25,727 nt of DNA from positions 1 to 25,727 of the forward strand of contig JANYAG010000271.1 of assembly GCA_025361465.1 (NCBI GenBank). The letters run 5' to 3'. Source of the DNA: Gemmatimonadota bacterium. Lineage in GTDB: Bacteria > Gemmatimonadota > Gemmatimonadetes > Gemmatimonadales > GWC2-71-9. Shown piece after piece: positions 6,519 to 14,786 of the stretch (positions within the stretch are counted from its first letter, which is position 1; each line of letters begins with the position of its first letter). The translations under genes and the position numbers were made by a program. The notes under the pieces were generated by a model. It saw only the letters and a program-made list of their open reading frames with translations, had not been told where the DNA came from and did not search any database.

Positions 6519-9035
6519 GTGTCCGACAAACTGACCATCCCCGTCCTCCCCCTCCGGGATGTCGTGCTTTTCCCTGGGGTTACCACCCCGATTGGTGCCG
6601 GGCGTCCGATGACCATCAAGGCCATCGAAGCGGCCCTGGCCTCACCGGACAAGTTCGTGCTGGCGATCGCCCAGCGCGAGAACACCGAAGCCGTTTCCGC
6701 CGAGGGTCTTCACCGCGTCGGGACGATCGCCCGGATCGGTCAGCTGCAGCGGGGCCTTTCTGGCATGCAGCTGCTGCTCCACGGCGATCGCCGCGCCATG
6801 GTCTTTCAGGTCAAGGAAGAGAATGGCCACCTGGTGGCCACCGTCCAGACCCTCGATGATCTTCCCCCGGTCGATGACACCGATCCGTCGTTCGTCGCGC
6901 TGCATCGCGAGTTGCGGGCGCGTGCCGCCGAGCTCGGCCAGAAGTCCGGGCTTCCCGAAGAGGTCGTGCAGCAGGTCCTCAATGGCATCGATGAACCGGG
7001 CCGCTTCGCCGACCTCGTCGCCGGCTACCTCGAACTGCAGACGCCGGCGCGCCAGGAATTGCTCGAGACGCTTGCGGTCGACGACCGGCTCCGCCGCGTC
7101 CTGGTGCACGTGCAGCGACAGATCAGTGTCCTCGACGCGCAGGAGGACATCAAGAGCAGGGTGCAGGAAGAGCTCGGTGAGCGCCAGCGCGAGATCTACC
7201 TGCGTGAACAACTCAAGACCATCCGCCGGGAACTTGGCGATGAGGATGAGGCGGGAGAGGTAGACGAACTCGAGCAGCGATTGGCGGACCTCGAGCTTCC
7301 GGTGGAAGCGCGCAAGGAAGTCGATCGCGAACTCGGGCGACTTCGCCGGATCGGCCGCGAGTCGATGGAGTCCCAGGTCATCCGCACCTACCTGGAGCAC
7401 GTCGCCGAGTTGCCGTGGAGCGAGCGCACCGAGGAGCGACTCGACCTGCAGGAAGCGGGAAAGATCCTCGATGAAGACCACTACGCCCTCGGCGATGTCA
7501 AGGATCGGGTGCTGGAATTCCTGGCCGTCCGCGCCCTCCGTGCCCAGATGGCCGCGAAGACCCCGGGCACGGCGACGGGAGAGCCGACCGGTGAATTTCC
7601 TGTCGCGGATGCCGCGAAGCCGGCTGCCGCTGAAGGGGCGGCTCCCGCCGGTGCGGACAACGAGGCGGCACGCAAGCATTCGCCGATCCTGCTCTTCGCG
7701 GGCCCGCCGGGTGTCGGCAAGACATCCGTGGCCAAGAGTATTGCCCGCGCCATGGGCCGGAAGTACGTCCGCATCTCGCTGGGTGGGGCGCGCGACGAGG
7801 CCGATATTCGGGGCCATCGTCGGACCTACGTCGGGGCCATGCCCGGCCGGATCATCCAGGGCATGAAGCAGGCTGGTACCCGCAATCCGGTCTTCCTCCT
7901 CGACGAGGTCGACAAGCTCGGCGTCTCGTTTCAGGGCGACCCCGCGGCGGCCCTGCTCGAAGTGCTCGATCCGGCGCAGAACGATTCCTTCGCGGATCAC
8001 TATCTCGGGATTCCCTTCGACCTGAGTGAAGTGCTGTTCATCGCGACAGCCAATTTCACCCAGAATATTCCCGGGCCCTTGCTCGACCGCATGGAGATGG
8101 TGGAATTCTCGGGCTACATCGAGGCCGAGAAGGTGGCCATTGCCGAGCGGTACCTGGTGCCGCGCCAGCTCGAGGAGAACGGACTGACGACGGCGCAGAT
8201 CGACTTCTCAGGCCCGGCGCTCCTGGAGTTGGTCCAGCGGTACACGCGCGAGGCCGGTGTGCGTCAGCTCGAGCGCGAGATCGGTCGGGTGGCCCGCAAG
8301 TCCGCCCGCCGCATCGCTGCAGGTGAGGCCGAGAAGATCGACGTCAACCCGGCGATGGTGGGCGAGATGCTTGGCCGGCCCAAGCTCCATCCGGAGGAGA
8401 AGTCGGCGGTCGATCAGGTCGGCGTCGCGACGGGGATGTACTACACCCCGATGGGTGGCGACATCATGTTCGTCGAGGCATCCACCATGCGCGGCAAGGG
8501 GGAGCTCGTGCTCACCGGCCAGCTGGGTGATGTGATGAAGGAGTCGGCGCGCGCCGCGTGGACCTACGCCCGGTCCCACGCGGCGGGTCTTCACATTCGC
8601 GAGGACATGTTCGACAAGGACGTCCATATCCACGTGCCCGCCGGGGCCATCCCGAAGGATGGGCCAAGTGCCGGCGTGACGATGGCCACGGCCTTGGTTT
8701 CGGCGCTCTCCGGTCGCGAAGTGCGCCACGACATTGCCATGACCGGCGAGATCACGCTGCGCGGGCGCGTGCTTCCGATCGGCGGGGTCAAGGAGAAGCT
8801 CCTCGGGGCGCTCCGTGCCGGCATCACCCGGATCATCGTGCCGAAGGACAATGCCCTGGATCTCGACGACTTGCCGGACGAGGCGCGCAAGCGGCTCGAG
8901 GTGTATCCGGTCGAGGAACTGGGCGAAGTGCTGGCCCTCGCCCTGCGCGACGCCCGTTACGCGGAAGGAAAGCTGATTTTCGGCGACGAGAACCCGCGGG
9001 ACGTGGTGGCGCTGACGGCGCATTTCCCGCACTAA
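6519..9035 (+). CDS. lon: ATP-dependent protease Lon
   Basis: An 838-residue Lon A-type protease that unfolds and degrades damaged and regulatory proteins as a cytoplasmic hexamer. Domains in order: N-terminal substrate-binding domain (about 1-200, opening with TIPVLPLRDVVLFPG), a coiled linker, an AAA+ module with Walker A GPPGVGKT at 395-402 and Walker B DE at 462-463, and a C-terminal protease with the Ser717 (DGPSAG) and Lys760 (GGVKEK) dyad. The GTG start is chosen because a strong AAAGGAGA (6506-6513) sits 5-6 nt upstream. An Ala/Pro/Gly/Glu-rich insertion at about residues 347-388 sits just before Walker A, where E. coli-type Lon is continuous. No CIRCE or HAIR heat-shock operator was seen upstream. 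The gene ends before a heptad-flanked hairpin terminator. Confidence 0.97.
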   Translation: MSDKLTIPVLPLRDVVLFPGVTTPIGAGRPMTIKAIEAALASPDKFVLAIAQRENTEAVSAEGLHRVGTIARIGQLQRGLSGMQLLLHGDRRAMVFQVKEENGHLVATVQTLDDLPPVDDTDPSFVALHRELRARAAELGQKSGLPEEVVQQVLNGIDEPGRFADLVAGYLELQTPARQELLETLAVDDRLRRVLVHVQRQISVLDAQEDIKSRVQEELGERQREIYLREQLKTIRRELGDEDEAGEVDELEQRLADLELPVEARKEVDRELGRLRRIGRESMESQVIRTYLEHVAELPWSERTEERLDLQEAGKILDEDHYALGDVKDRVLEFLAVRALRAQMAAKTPGTATGEPTGEFPVADAAKPAAAEGAAPAGADNEAARKHSPILLFAGPPGVGKTSVAKSIARAMGRKYVRISLGGARDEADIRGHRRTYVGAMPGRIIQGMKQAGTRNPVFLLDEVDKLGVSFQGDPAAALLEVLDPAQNDSFADHYLGIPFDLSEVLFIATANFTQNIPGPLLDRMEMVEFSGYIEAEKVAIAERYLVPRQLEENGLTTAQIDFSGPALLELVQRYTREAGVRQLEREIGRVARKSARRIAAGEAEKIDVNPAMVGEMLGRPKLHPEEKSAVDQVGVATGMYYTPMGGDIMFVEASTMRGKGELVLTGQLGDVMKESARAAWTYARSHAAGLHIREDMFDKDVHIHVPAGAIPKDGPSAGVTMATALVSALSGREVRHDIAMTGEITLRGRVLPIGGVKEKLLGALRAGITRIIVPKDNALDLDDLPDEARKRLEVYPVEELGEVLALALRDARYAEGKLIFGDENPRDVVALTAHFPH

Positions 9036-9045
9036 AGTGATGGGC

Positions 9046-9144
9046 GATTGGTGAACGGTGAACGGTGAAAAATGAAGAGGGTGGTTCCGGAATCCGGAGC
9101 CACCCTCTTCGCCATGTTCACCAATCACCAATCACCAACCACCG
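9046..9144. terminator. Bidirectional hairpin terminator flanked by 7-bp tandem repeats
   Basis: Arms 9074-9090 and 9094-9110 form a 17-bp stem (16 Watson-Crick pairs plus one G-U) with a 3-nt AAT loop. Four heptads, GATTGGT, GAACGGT, GAACGGT and GAAAAAT, occupy 9046-9073 and abut the stem exactly. Four more, TTCACCA, ATCACCA, ATCACCA and ACCACCG, occupy 9117-9144. The outermost arms (9046-9056 and 9116-9126) are also complementary over 11 bp, so the whole block can fold as one long structure. It fills the gap between the convergent lon and GGDEF genes and reads as a terminator on both strands. Confidence 0.8.
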
Positions 9145-9149
9145 GTTCC

Positions 9150-10760
9150 TCATCCCATCTCGATCCGGTCCCTTCCCGATTTTTTCGCCTTGTACATGGC
9201 CCGGTCCGCCGCCGCCGTCACCTCGGTGGCGGTCGTGCCCGAGCCGGGGAAGCTGGCAATCCCGATGCTGATGCGGGGCCGGATGACTTCCTCGGCGCTC
9301 AGGAGGAACGGATTCGCGGCGAGCTCCTCCCGCAATTTGGTGGCGATCGTCCGGCCATTCGCGGGCGGACAGCGCCGGAGGATGATGCCGAACTCCTCAC
9401 CGCCATAACGGCCCAGCAGGTCTGAATTGCGCACCACGCGGCGGAACACGGCCGCGACGTGGCGGAGCACCTGGTCGCCCACCATATGACCGTACGTGTC
9501 GTTGACCCGCTTGAAATGATCCAGGTCGAGCATCAGGAAGCAGAGGGGCTCGCCGTGCCGGCCCGAGAAGGTGATCGCATGCTCGAGCTCGTCCATCAAG
9601 GTGGCGTGATTGCTCGCGCCGGTCAGCGCGTCGCGGTGCACCAGTTCACGGATCCGGCGACCGCGCTCGGTCCGCGTCAGCACCACCTGCAGCAGCAGGC
9701 TGCGCTCGACCGGCTTGCCGAGGAAGTCGTCCCCGCCGGCACGAAGTCCCTCCATCTCGTCGCTGAGCGACCGGCGCGCGGTCAGGAAGACGATGGGCAC
9801 CAACGCCAGTCGCGGGTCCTGTCGCATCAGCCGAGCCACCGCGTACCCGTCGATGTCGGGAAGATCGACGTCAAGGAGGACCAGGTCGGGCACATCGGTC
9901 GCCAGGATGTCGCGAGCCATCTGCGCACTGTTGGCGGTCCGCACGCGGGCATTGACCTGCTTGAGCCAGGTCGCCAGCAACTGGGCCTGCGCCGGATCAT
10001 CCTCGACCACGAGCACATTGGCCGGCGGTGCGCCGATCTGCGCCAGCGCCTTGGCGTACTGGGCCAGTCCATCCGGGAGGGAGCTGCTGCCGAACACGGC
10101 ATCTACCCCGGCCGCGGCGGTCCGCAGCCGATCGAGGCGATCGAGGGGATCGGCGAGGACCACCGCGCGCGGCCGGTCAGCGGTGACCGAGGACCAGATG
10201 CGCACCCGCGCGAGCGGATCAACGGCGACATCTGTGGACAAGACCACCAGATCCGGCCGCTCCGACGGCGCCAGGTCCCACGGGTCGACTTCATGGTCAC
10301 GGGCGTCAACCACGAAACCCGCCTCCTGAAGTGCTTCGACCAGGCGCTCCCGCGTGGCGGAGGCCGCCATCATCAGCAGGGTGCGATACGCGAAGCCGGG
10401 GATCTTCCCCATCGGCACCGGTTCGGCGAAGTCGATGCCCGCCTGGTCGAACGCCTGCTTCAGGTCCTGGATGGCTTGCTCGATGAGGTCGGCATCGTTG
10501 GCCGTCACCGGCGGTGGTGTCAGGATCCGATGTTCCATCGCGCGCCCGATGTCGGTGACGCGAGGGATGCCGTACGAGCCACCGGATCCGGCGAGTTGAT
10601 GAAACCGTCGCCGCAACGACTCGAGTGCATCAGGCTCTCCGGTGCGGAATGCCGCCAGGTCCTTCCGCAGGTCGGCCAGACGCGCTGGCGCATCGGCGAG
10701 ATATTCCCGCTGCAGGATGATGAACGCCTGGTCAACGGCACCGTCATCGGTGTCGCTCAT
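9150..10760 (-). CDS. Response-regulator diguanylate cyclase (Hpt-REC-REC-GGDEF)
   Basis: A 536-residue cytoplasmic enzyme predicted to make cyclic di-GMP from two GTP. The N-terminus (1-105) is a histidine phosphotransfer domain with His54 in FHQLAGSGG. Residues about 125-240 look like a degenerate receiver with no clear phospho-acceptor Asp. A complete receiver follows, with the VVEDD acidic pair, Asp297 in LLDVDLPDIDGY and the KP motif near its end. The GGDEF domain has GGEEF at 453-457, and an RxxD inhibitory site (Arg444-Asp447) lies five residues upstream, so product feedback is expected. Having Hpt and receiver on one chain allows input from a phosphorelay. Its ATG overlaps the upstream regulator's stop as ATGA, indicating translational coupling. 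No partner histidine kinase is in the window. Confidence 0.93.
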   Translation of the reverse strand: MSDTDDGAVDQAFIILQREYLADAPARLADLRKDLAAFRTGEPDALESLRRRFHQLAGSGGSYGIPRVTDIGRAMEHRILTPPPVTANDADLIEQAIQDLKQAFDQAGIDFAEPVPMGKIPGFAYRTLLMMAASATRERLVEALQEAGFVVDARDHEVDPWDLAPSERPDLVVLSTDVAVDPLARVRIWSSVTADRPRAVVLADPLDRLDRLRTAAAGVDAVFGSSSLPDGLAQYAKALAQIGAPPANVLVVEDDPAQAQLLATWLKQVNARVRTANSAQMARDILATDVPDLVLLDVDLPDIDGYAVARLMRQDPRLALVPIVFLTARRSLSDEMEGLRAGGDDFLGKPVERSLLLQVVLTRTERGRRIRELVHRDALTGASNHATLMDELEHAITFSGRHGEPLCFLMLDLDHFKRVNDTYGHMVGDQVLRHVAAVFRRVVRNSDLLGRYGGEEFGIILRRCPPANGRTIATKLREELAANPFLLSAEEVIRPRISIGIASFPGSGTTATEVTAAADRAMYKAKKSGRDRIEMG

Positions 10761-11443
10761 CGACCCTCCCGCAAGGCGGTCAAGGCGCGCTGCACCGAGG
10801 CGACGAACGCCGGTGCGCTGCCCCAGTGGCCGCTGAAGCGATCGCCATTTCGAGCCCCGCTCAGCGCCGCGCGATCGTCGACCACGAGCAGCACGGGATC
10901 GCCGGGCCAGGACGGAGCGGGAATGATGGTCACGTCGATGCTGCCAAGCGGGACCGCCGCCGTCGAGGTGACCTCGAGGGTCACGTTGGCCGCCGCCGCA
11001 CGGCGAAGGTGGGGTGCCAGGGTCAAGCAGCCGTCCGGCGGTGCCAGCAGCGACACGCTGCGCTCCGCTCGGGCGATCTCGTGGCCCATCAACTGCACAG
11101 CTCCCCGTGGCGAGTTCATCTCGACCAGCGTGGGGGTGTCGGGGACCGTCAGGGCGGTGAGCGCCACGCTGAGACGCTCCATCGCCTCGCCCTGTCGATC
11201 GCTCAACCGGGCGAGCAGCGTGCTCGGCGGCTCGGGACGAAACTGGCGCGGCCGGCCGTCCTCGACCCGAGCGGCGCCCTTGGTCACCAGCCCCTCGAGG
11301 GCGGCGTACACGTTGGCACGCGCGATCCCGGCTGCCCGGGCGATGGTATAGCCGGTGCCGGGCCCGCCGGTGAGCAGGACTTCGTAGATCAGACTTTCCG
11401 TCGGCGTGAAGCCAAACGGTGTCAGGTCGAGGCGCGACTCCAT
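10757..11443 (-). CDS. TrmB-family transcriptional regulator
   Basis: A 228-residue regulator. The N-terminal third is a winged helix-turn-helix in the TrmB pattern (FTPTESLIYEVLL, then ARAAGIARANVYAALEGLVTKGA with a basic wing DGRPRQF). A short helical linker follows, and then a C-terminal domain (about 105-228) resembling the phospholipase-D-like effector half of TrmB proteins. TrmB regulators are best known for sensing sugars in archaea and are less common in bacteria. The ATG at 11443 is chosen over the in-frame extension to 11545 because it starts 1 nt after the preceding gene's TGA (TGA-C-ATG) and gives a normal N-terminus. Its own stop overlaps the diguanylate cyclase start. The ligand and targets are unknown; it may control this operon. 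Confidence 0.8.
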   Translation of the reverse strand: MESRLDLTPFGFTPTESLIYEVLLTGGPGTGYTIARAAGIARANVYAALEGLVTKGAARVEDGRPRQFRPEPPSTLLARLSDRQGEAMERLSVALTALTVPDTPTLVEMNSPRGAVQLMGHEIARAERSVSLLAPPDGCLTLAPHLRRAAAANVTLEVTSTAAVPLGSIDVTIIPAPSWPGDPVLLVVDDRAALSGARNGDRFSGHWGSAPAFVASVQRALTALREGR

Positions 11444-11444
11444 G

Positions 11445-12617
11445 TCACGAGTACTCGAGTCGCCAGCCGAGCTGTTTCGCAATCCGCGCCAGCCGGAACG
11501 TGATGTCCGCCTGGCGGGAGGCCAGTTCGCCATCGTCGGGGGCAATCGGCCAGCAGTGGTAGGTCAACGGCGTGCTGGGCTTCGGCTGCGATCGCAGGTT
11601 CTTCGGGTGCCAGACGCCATCGGCATCAATGTCCTCAAGCAAGCGCGCGAATCCTGCGCTGGCATTCGGAGCGGTCAGCAACTGGGGCATGCCCATGCCC
11701 GCCAGCAGGTCGATGAAATGGAGCGCCAGCGGAATGTCTTTCGGAAGTCCCTTGGCCTTCGGGTCGAGTTCGATCGGGTCACCGAACAGGAGATAGATCG
11801 GCCGATGGGTCCGCTTTCCGACGGCCACCGAAAAGGAGCGACTGACGACGGGCTGGGCCAGGTACTGGCTGAGCCGGTCCACGAACCCCGCCCGCTCTCG
11901 CTGCAACGACGGCATTGCCGAGAGCGTCGCGAGCGAGAGCCAGCTCGGCGGCGCGGCGTCGGGGTGCAATTGCCACGACCCACTCTTCTTGATGAAAGGA
12001 TCGGCCGACAATGGCGAGCGGAGAAAGGCCGACACGGCGCTCATGGTCTTATGGGCCGCGCCACGCAGTCGCGGATCGTCTTCACGCCCCGCCTCCGCCA
12101 GCGCCGCGCACACTCCATCACGAATCAGGTTGCGATACGGCTCAGCGGTCTCCGGATCTTCGTCGATGGCATCGGCAAACTCGCCATTGAGCAGCGGGTC
12201 CTCGTCCCGGGACAGTGACCGGAACATCACCCGGTCTGCGACGCGGAAGGGACGGGTTGCCGTGGGGATTCCGAGCTGCAACAGGCGGCGGTACTGCGCC
12301 ACGGTGCCAAGTTCTTCGATGCCTTCCTTCTCCGACGGCTGGTAGGCGAGGAAGTTGCCCCCCCACATCCCGGTCTCTTCCTGCCGGGTGGTGATCGCCG
12401 AAACTTGAGGTGACTGCACAGCGGCCGTGAGAGCCTCGGCGAGGACGGCCCGGTTGAACATCCCTGGCGGGGCAAGTTCTGCCAGAGTGCGGTATCGCAG
12501 CGAGGGACCGCCGTGCTGTGTCAGCCACGTGATCGGGATGCGGTGCGTGGTAGGGAAGTCCAGGGAGCGGCTCCTCGCGCGGCGAGGGATGCGAAAATCG
12601 GCGGAAACGCGGGGCAA
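11445..12617 (-). CDS. Conserved hypothetical protein, alpha/alpha-toroid-like
   Basis: A protein of up to 390 residues with no signal peptide or membrane helix. The N-terminal half has repeated helical motifs (ITWLTQHGGPSLRYRTL, GMWGGNFLAY, ELGTVAQYRRLLQLGIP) that resemble a group of bacterial proteins with a terpenoid-cyclase/prenyltransferase-like helical toroid. I recognise the pattern but not a tested function. The C-terminal half ends with a TYHCWP segment that could be catalytic or structural. The start is uncertain: the first candidate is a TTG at 12617 with no ribosome site, whereas a GAGGAG sits 7 nt before a CTG at 12563 (residue 19). The recognisable domain begins only near residue 28, so either start is compatible. 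It is the first gene of a three-gene operon with the TrmB regulator and the diguanylate cyclase. Confidence 0.75.
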   Translation of the reverse strand: MPRVSADFRIPRRARSRSLDFPTTHRIPITWLTQHGGPSLRYRTLAELAPPGMFNRAVLAEALTAAVQSPQVSAITTRQEETGMWGGNFLAYQPSEKEGIEELGTVAQYRRLLQLGIPTATRPFRVADRVMFRSLSRDEDPLLNGEFADAIDEDPETAEPYRNLIRDGVCAALAEAGREDDPRLRGAAHKTMSAVSAFLRSPLSADPFIKKSGSWQLHPDAAPPSWLSLATLSAMPSLQRERAGFVDRLSQYLAQPVVSRSFSVAVGKRTHRPIYLLFGDPIELDPKAKGLPKDIPLALHFIDLLAGMGMPQLLTAPNASAGFARLLEDIDADGVWHPKNLRSQPKPSTPLTYHCWPIAPDDGELASRQADITFRLARIAKQLGWRLEYS

Positions 12618-12812
12618 ATCTACCGACTATTGACCTCAAAAACCAGCGATGTGGCACCCGAGTTGTGGATTCTACTACTTCGTTTCCGCTCGGCTCTGAA
12701 AGTCGTTATGTGACAGTATCTTACGTGTAGTCGTATTTGGTGCAACTGATATCGTCATTGTCCCAGTTCGCTTCCGAGAGTGCACCGAGATGCCAGGCCG
12801 CCATGACCGAAA
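12618..12812. other. AT-richer intergenic spacer
   Basis: This 195-bp gap separates two minus-strand units and is visibly less GC-rich than its surroundings, especially 12625-12770. It should hold the promoter of the operon that begins at 12617 and the end of the transcript from the 13715-12813 gene. I found no convincing -35/-10 pair, hairpin or open reading frame with protein-like composition. Confidence 0.5.
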
Positions 12813-13715
12813 TCACTCCACCGGGCACTCCAGCACGAATACCGTCCCCGCCTTGAACAGGCCCCGCTCACTTGTCAGAACCAGCCACCGGTTGTCCAGA
12901 AACGCGATTCCTTCGCCCTGCGGTTCAATGCCAAGGATGTCGCAACTGGTGGGCTTGCCGAGGGGGCGCATCGTTCCATCAGCCCGGAGAGCGAAGGGGA
13001 AGATCTCCCGGTAACTCCGCACCATCGCTCGCCGGCCATCCGGGGAAATCGCCATTCCGGTGATCAACTGTCCCGAACCGACTGAGGCGTTGATGGGCAG
13101 CGAGTCGACCCGTTCCGCGCTCGCGATGCCGGGGTTCCCCCAGGCCGAAGCTGGGATTCGGAACTCCAGAACTCCATGCGAACGTCCCTTGGTGACCAGG
13201 AGGACATCGCCGTTGCCCAGGACCGCCATCGCCTCGACATCATGGGGTCCGTCGGGGTAGCGGAACCTCAGCCTCTCGAACTTCGCTGTCGCGGACTGTA
13301 CCAGGATCAGGCTCGAGGGGATCAGGGTTGGCTCATTCAGGCGATAGAGCTGCACTTCGGCCCGGGTCTCATTGTTGTCGCCCGTGTCGGCGATGTAGAG
13401 ACAGGTCGTCTGGCGGCAGGGACCGAGGGCGACCTCTTCCCAGTCGATGTTGGTCGCGCCATCCAGCGAGATGTCGGCCCGGAATCGACCCAGGGTGTCG
13501 GTGGCGATCAGGTCGGGAGGATTGCCTGAATCGTCAATGGTCCAGATGATCCCGGGGTTGCGTCGGCTGACGGCGGCTCCGCTCGTCTCGGCCATGCGCA
13601 GGTCGGTCAGGCTGCCGGTCTGTCTCAGGTGGCGTGGCGTGACCAGTTGCCAGCCGCCGTCCTGCCAGGGAGCCGGCAGGACCAGCAAGAGCAATGTTCC
13701 GATCCATTCGCGCAT
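12813..13715 (-). CDS. Exported hypothetical protein, beta-propeller-like
   Basis: A 300-residue protein with a short hydrophobic leader (MREWIGTLLLLVLPAPW), so probably periplasmic or secreted. The body carries repeating beta-strand-like units such as NPGIIWTIDDSGNPP, CLYIADTGDNN, DVEAMAVLGNGDVLLVTKG, LITGMAISPDGRRAMVRSY and GEGIAFLDNRWLVLTSE. This is the pattern of a six-bladed propeller related to SdiA-regulated or phytase-like esterase proteins, and the acidic loops could bind a metal ion. Two cysteine pairs may form disulfides. It starts 7 nt after the stop of the upstream exported gene, so the two form an operon. No enzymatic function can be assigned from motifs alone. Confidence 0.72.
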   Translation of the reverse strand: MREWIGTLLLLVLPAPWQDGGWQLVTPRHLRQTGSLTDLRMAETSGAAVSRRNPGIIWTIDDSGNPPDLIATDTLGRFRADISLDGATNIDWEEVALGPCRQTTCLYIADTGDNNETRAEVQLYRLNEPTLIPSSLILVQSATAKFERLRFRYPDGPHDVEAMAVLGNGDVLLVTKGRSHGVLEFRIPASAWGNPGIASAERVDSLPINASVGSGQLITGMAISPDGRRAMVRSYREIFPFALRADGTMRPLGKPTSCDILGIEPQGEGIAFLDNRWLVLTSERGLFKAGTVFVLECPVE

Positions 13716-13722
13716 GCGCGTC

Positions 13723-14703
13723 CTATTGGTACTGGATGTAGAGCGGGATCGGCGCGAGGCGCAGCACTTCGCGCATGGACATCATCGGCTGGTCGTTCTT
13801 GAAAAAGAGCTTGATGCCCGTGAACTGCACCGGGCGGTGCGAGACGACCAGATCATAGATCCGTTTCTTCAGGGACGGCGCCCCAAATCCGTCCATGTCG
13901 ATCACGACCTGGACCCGCGGATCCGTGTGAATGTCCCGGTAATTCGTCAGCATGTTTTCGGTGAAGCGGTGGACGACGAGCACCTTTGGTGGCAGGTGTT
14001 CCTGGTCGACGAGGGTCGCCAGCACGTCGATGGCCTCATTGATCTGCCGGGCGTCGAGGGTGCCGATCTTCGTCCCCGGCACCCGCCCTGAAGGCATCGA
14101 AAACTCCGGATCGAGCGCCAGATGCACCCATGGCTTCCGGAGCCATGGCACGAGGCGAGGGAGTTCGGCCGCGACCGAACTCTGTCCAACCTGCACATCG
14201 AGGAAGAGGAGCCAGCCACGTTTCTCGGCCCAGCGCGCCACTTCGGCGATCAGCGAGTCCGGGTGTCGCAGGCGGTACTTTCCGTCCGTACCCGGCCTGC
14301 CCTGCGCCACCGTCACGATGAGGTGCAGCGCCGCGCGAACTCCCAGGGAGGTGTCGGCTCGGGCCCACTCCTTGGCGATGCCATCGAGCTTCGCGAGCAT
14401 CTGCTCCGGTGGCAGTTCCCCCAGGATCCCCATCCGTGTCGAGCGAGGGTTGCCATAGAACGCCACGATGCGGGTCGCCGGGAAGAGGGCGCCCGGCATC
14501 ACGGGGATTTTGTGGTGCGACCAGGGCGTGGCGTTGGTGTCGGTGTGCGCGGCCGGCCGGACTGCCTGCACTACCTTGGGCCTGACGGTCCGGCCTGCCG
14601 TTCGCTTGGCCGCGTGCTGCGCCGGCGCCGCCGTCGCGCCGAGCATGCAGATGAGCAGGGGGAGCCAGGCTCGGTGTCGGGGGGTCCACATGTCGGGAAG
14701 CAT
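13723..14703 (-). CDS. Exported conserved hypothetical protein, TIM-barrel-like
   Basis: A 326-residue protein with a typical signal peptide: basic MWTPRHR, hydrophobic core WLPLLICMLGATA and probable cleavage after APA. The frame is open to 14751, but the upstream stretch is Pro/Arg-rich and unlike a leader, so the ATG at 14703 (or 14691) is preferred; neither has a clear ribosome site. The mature part alternates strands ending in acidic residues (FYGNPRSTRMGILGE, LHLIVTVAQG, LFLDVQVGQS, HLALDPEF, VLVVHRF, VVIDMDG), the layout of a TIM barrel with a possible acidic active site. It resembles, from memory, a family of exported proteins widespread in Actinobacteria with no known function. The downstream propeller-like gene follows after 7 nt. 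Confidence 0.75.
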   Translation of the reverse strand: MLPDMWTPRHRAWLPLLICMLGATAAPAQHAAKRTAGRTVRPKVVQAVRPAAHTDTNATPWSHHKIPVMPGALFPATRIVAFYGNPRSTRMGILGELPPEQMLAKLDGIAKEWARADTSLGVRAALHLIVTVAQGRPGTDGKYRLRHPDSLIAEVARWAEKRGWLLFLDVQVGQSSVAAELPRLVPWLRKPWVHLALDPEFSMPSGRVPGTKIGTLDARQINEAIDVLATLVDQEHLPPKVLVVHRFTENMLTNYRDIHTDPRVQVVIDMDGFGAPSLKKRIYDLVVSHRPVQFTGIKLFFKNDQPMMSMREVLRLAPIPLYIQYQ

Positions 14704-14721
14704 AGTGGTTCGTCGGCGGTG

Positions 14722-14752
14722 TTGTTCGCCTGGTGGTGGCTCGGTGTACATT
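14722..14752 (+). promoter_or_regulatory. Possible -35/-10 promoter for the selenoprotein-pfk operon
   Basis: TTGTTC (14722-14727) and TACATT (14747-14752) are separated by 19 nt in the spacer between the divergent genes, 34 bp before the ATG at 14787. The spacing is long and both boxes are imperfect, so this is a weak prediction based on position as much as on sequence. Confidence 0.3.
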
Positions 14753-14786
14753 GTTCCGAGGTCAATGGCACCAATCAGGAGCCCAG

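Noticed and set aside
6194..6859. Plus-strand open frame running through the kinase-lon gap
   Set aside because: It overlaps both the kinase start and the lon start out of frame, and the composition is that of non-coding high-GC DNA.
6642..8000. 452-codon minus-strand open frame inside lon
   Set aside because: Antisense shadow of a strongly conserved gene, with no ribosome site or family match.
9459..11351. 630-codon plus-strand open frame
   Set aside because: It lies opposite the diguanylate cyclase and TrmB genes, whose motifs are unambiguous; the translation has no recognisable domain.
12625..12760. Possible promoter boxes and small open frames in the AT-richer spacer
   Set aside because: Hexamers such as TAGAAT and TAGATT occur, but none has a -35 partner at 16-19 bp, and the short frames lack ribosome sites and protein-like composition.
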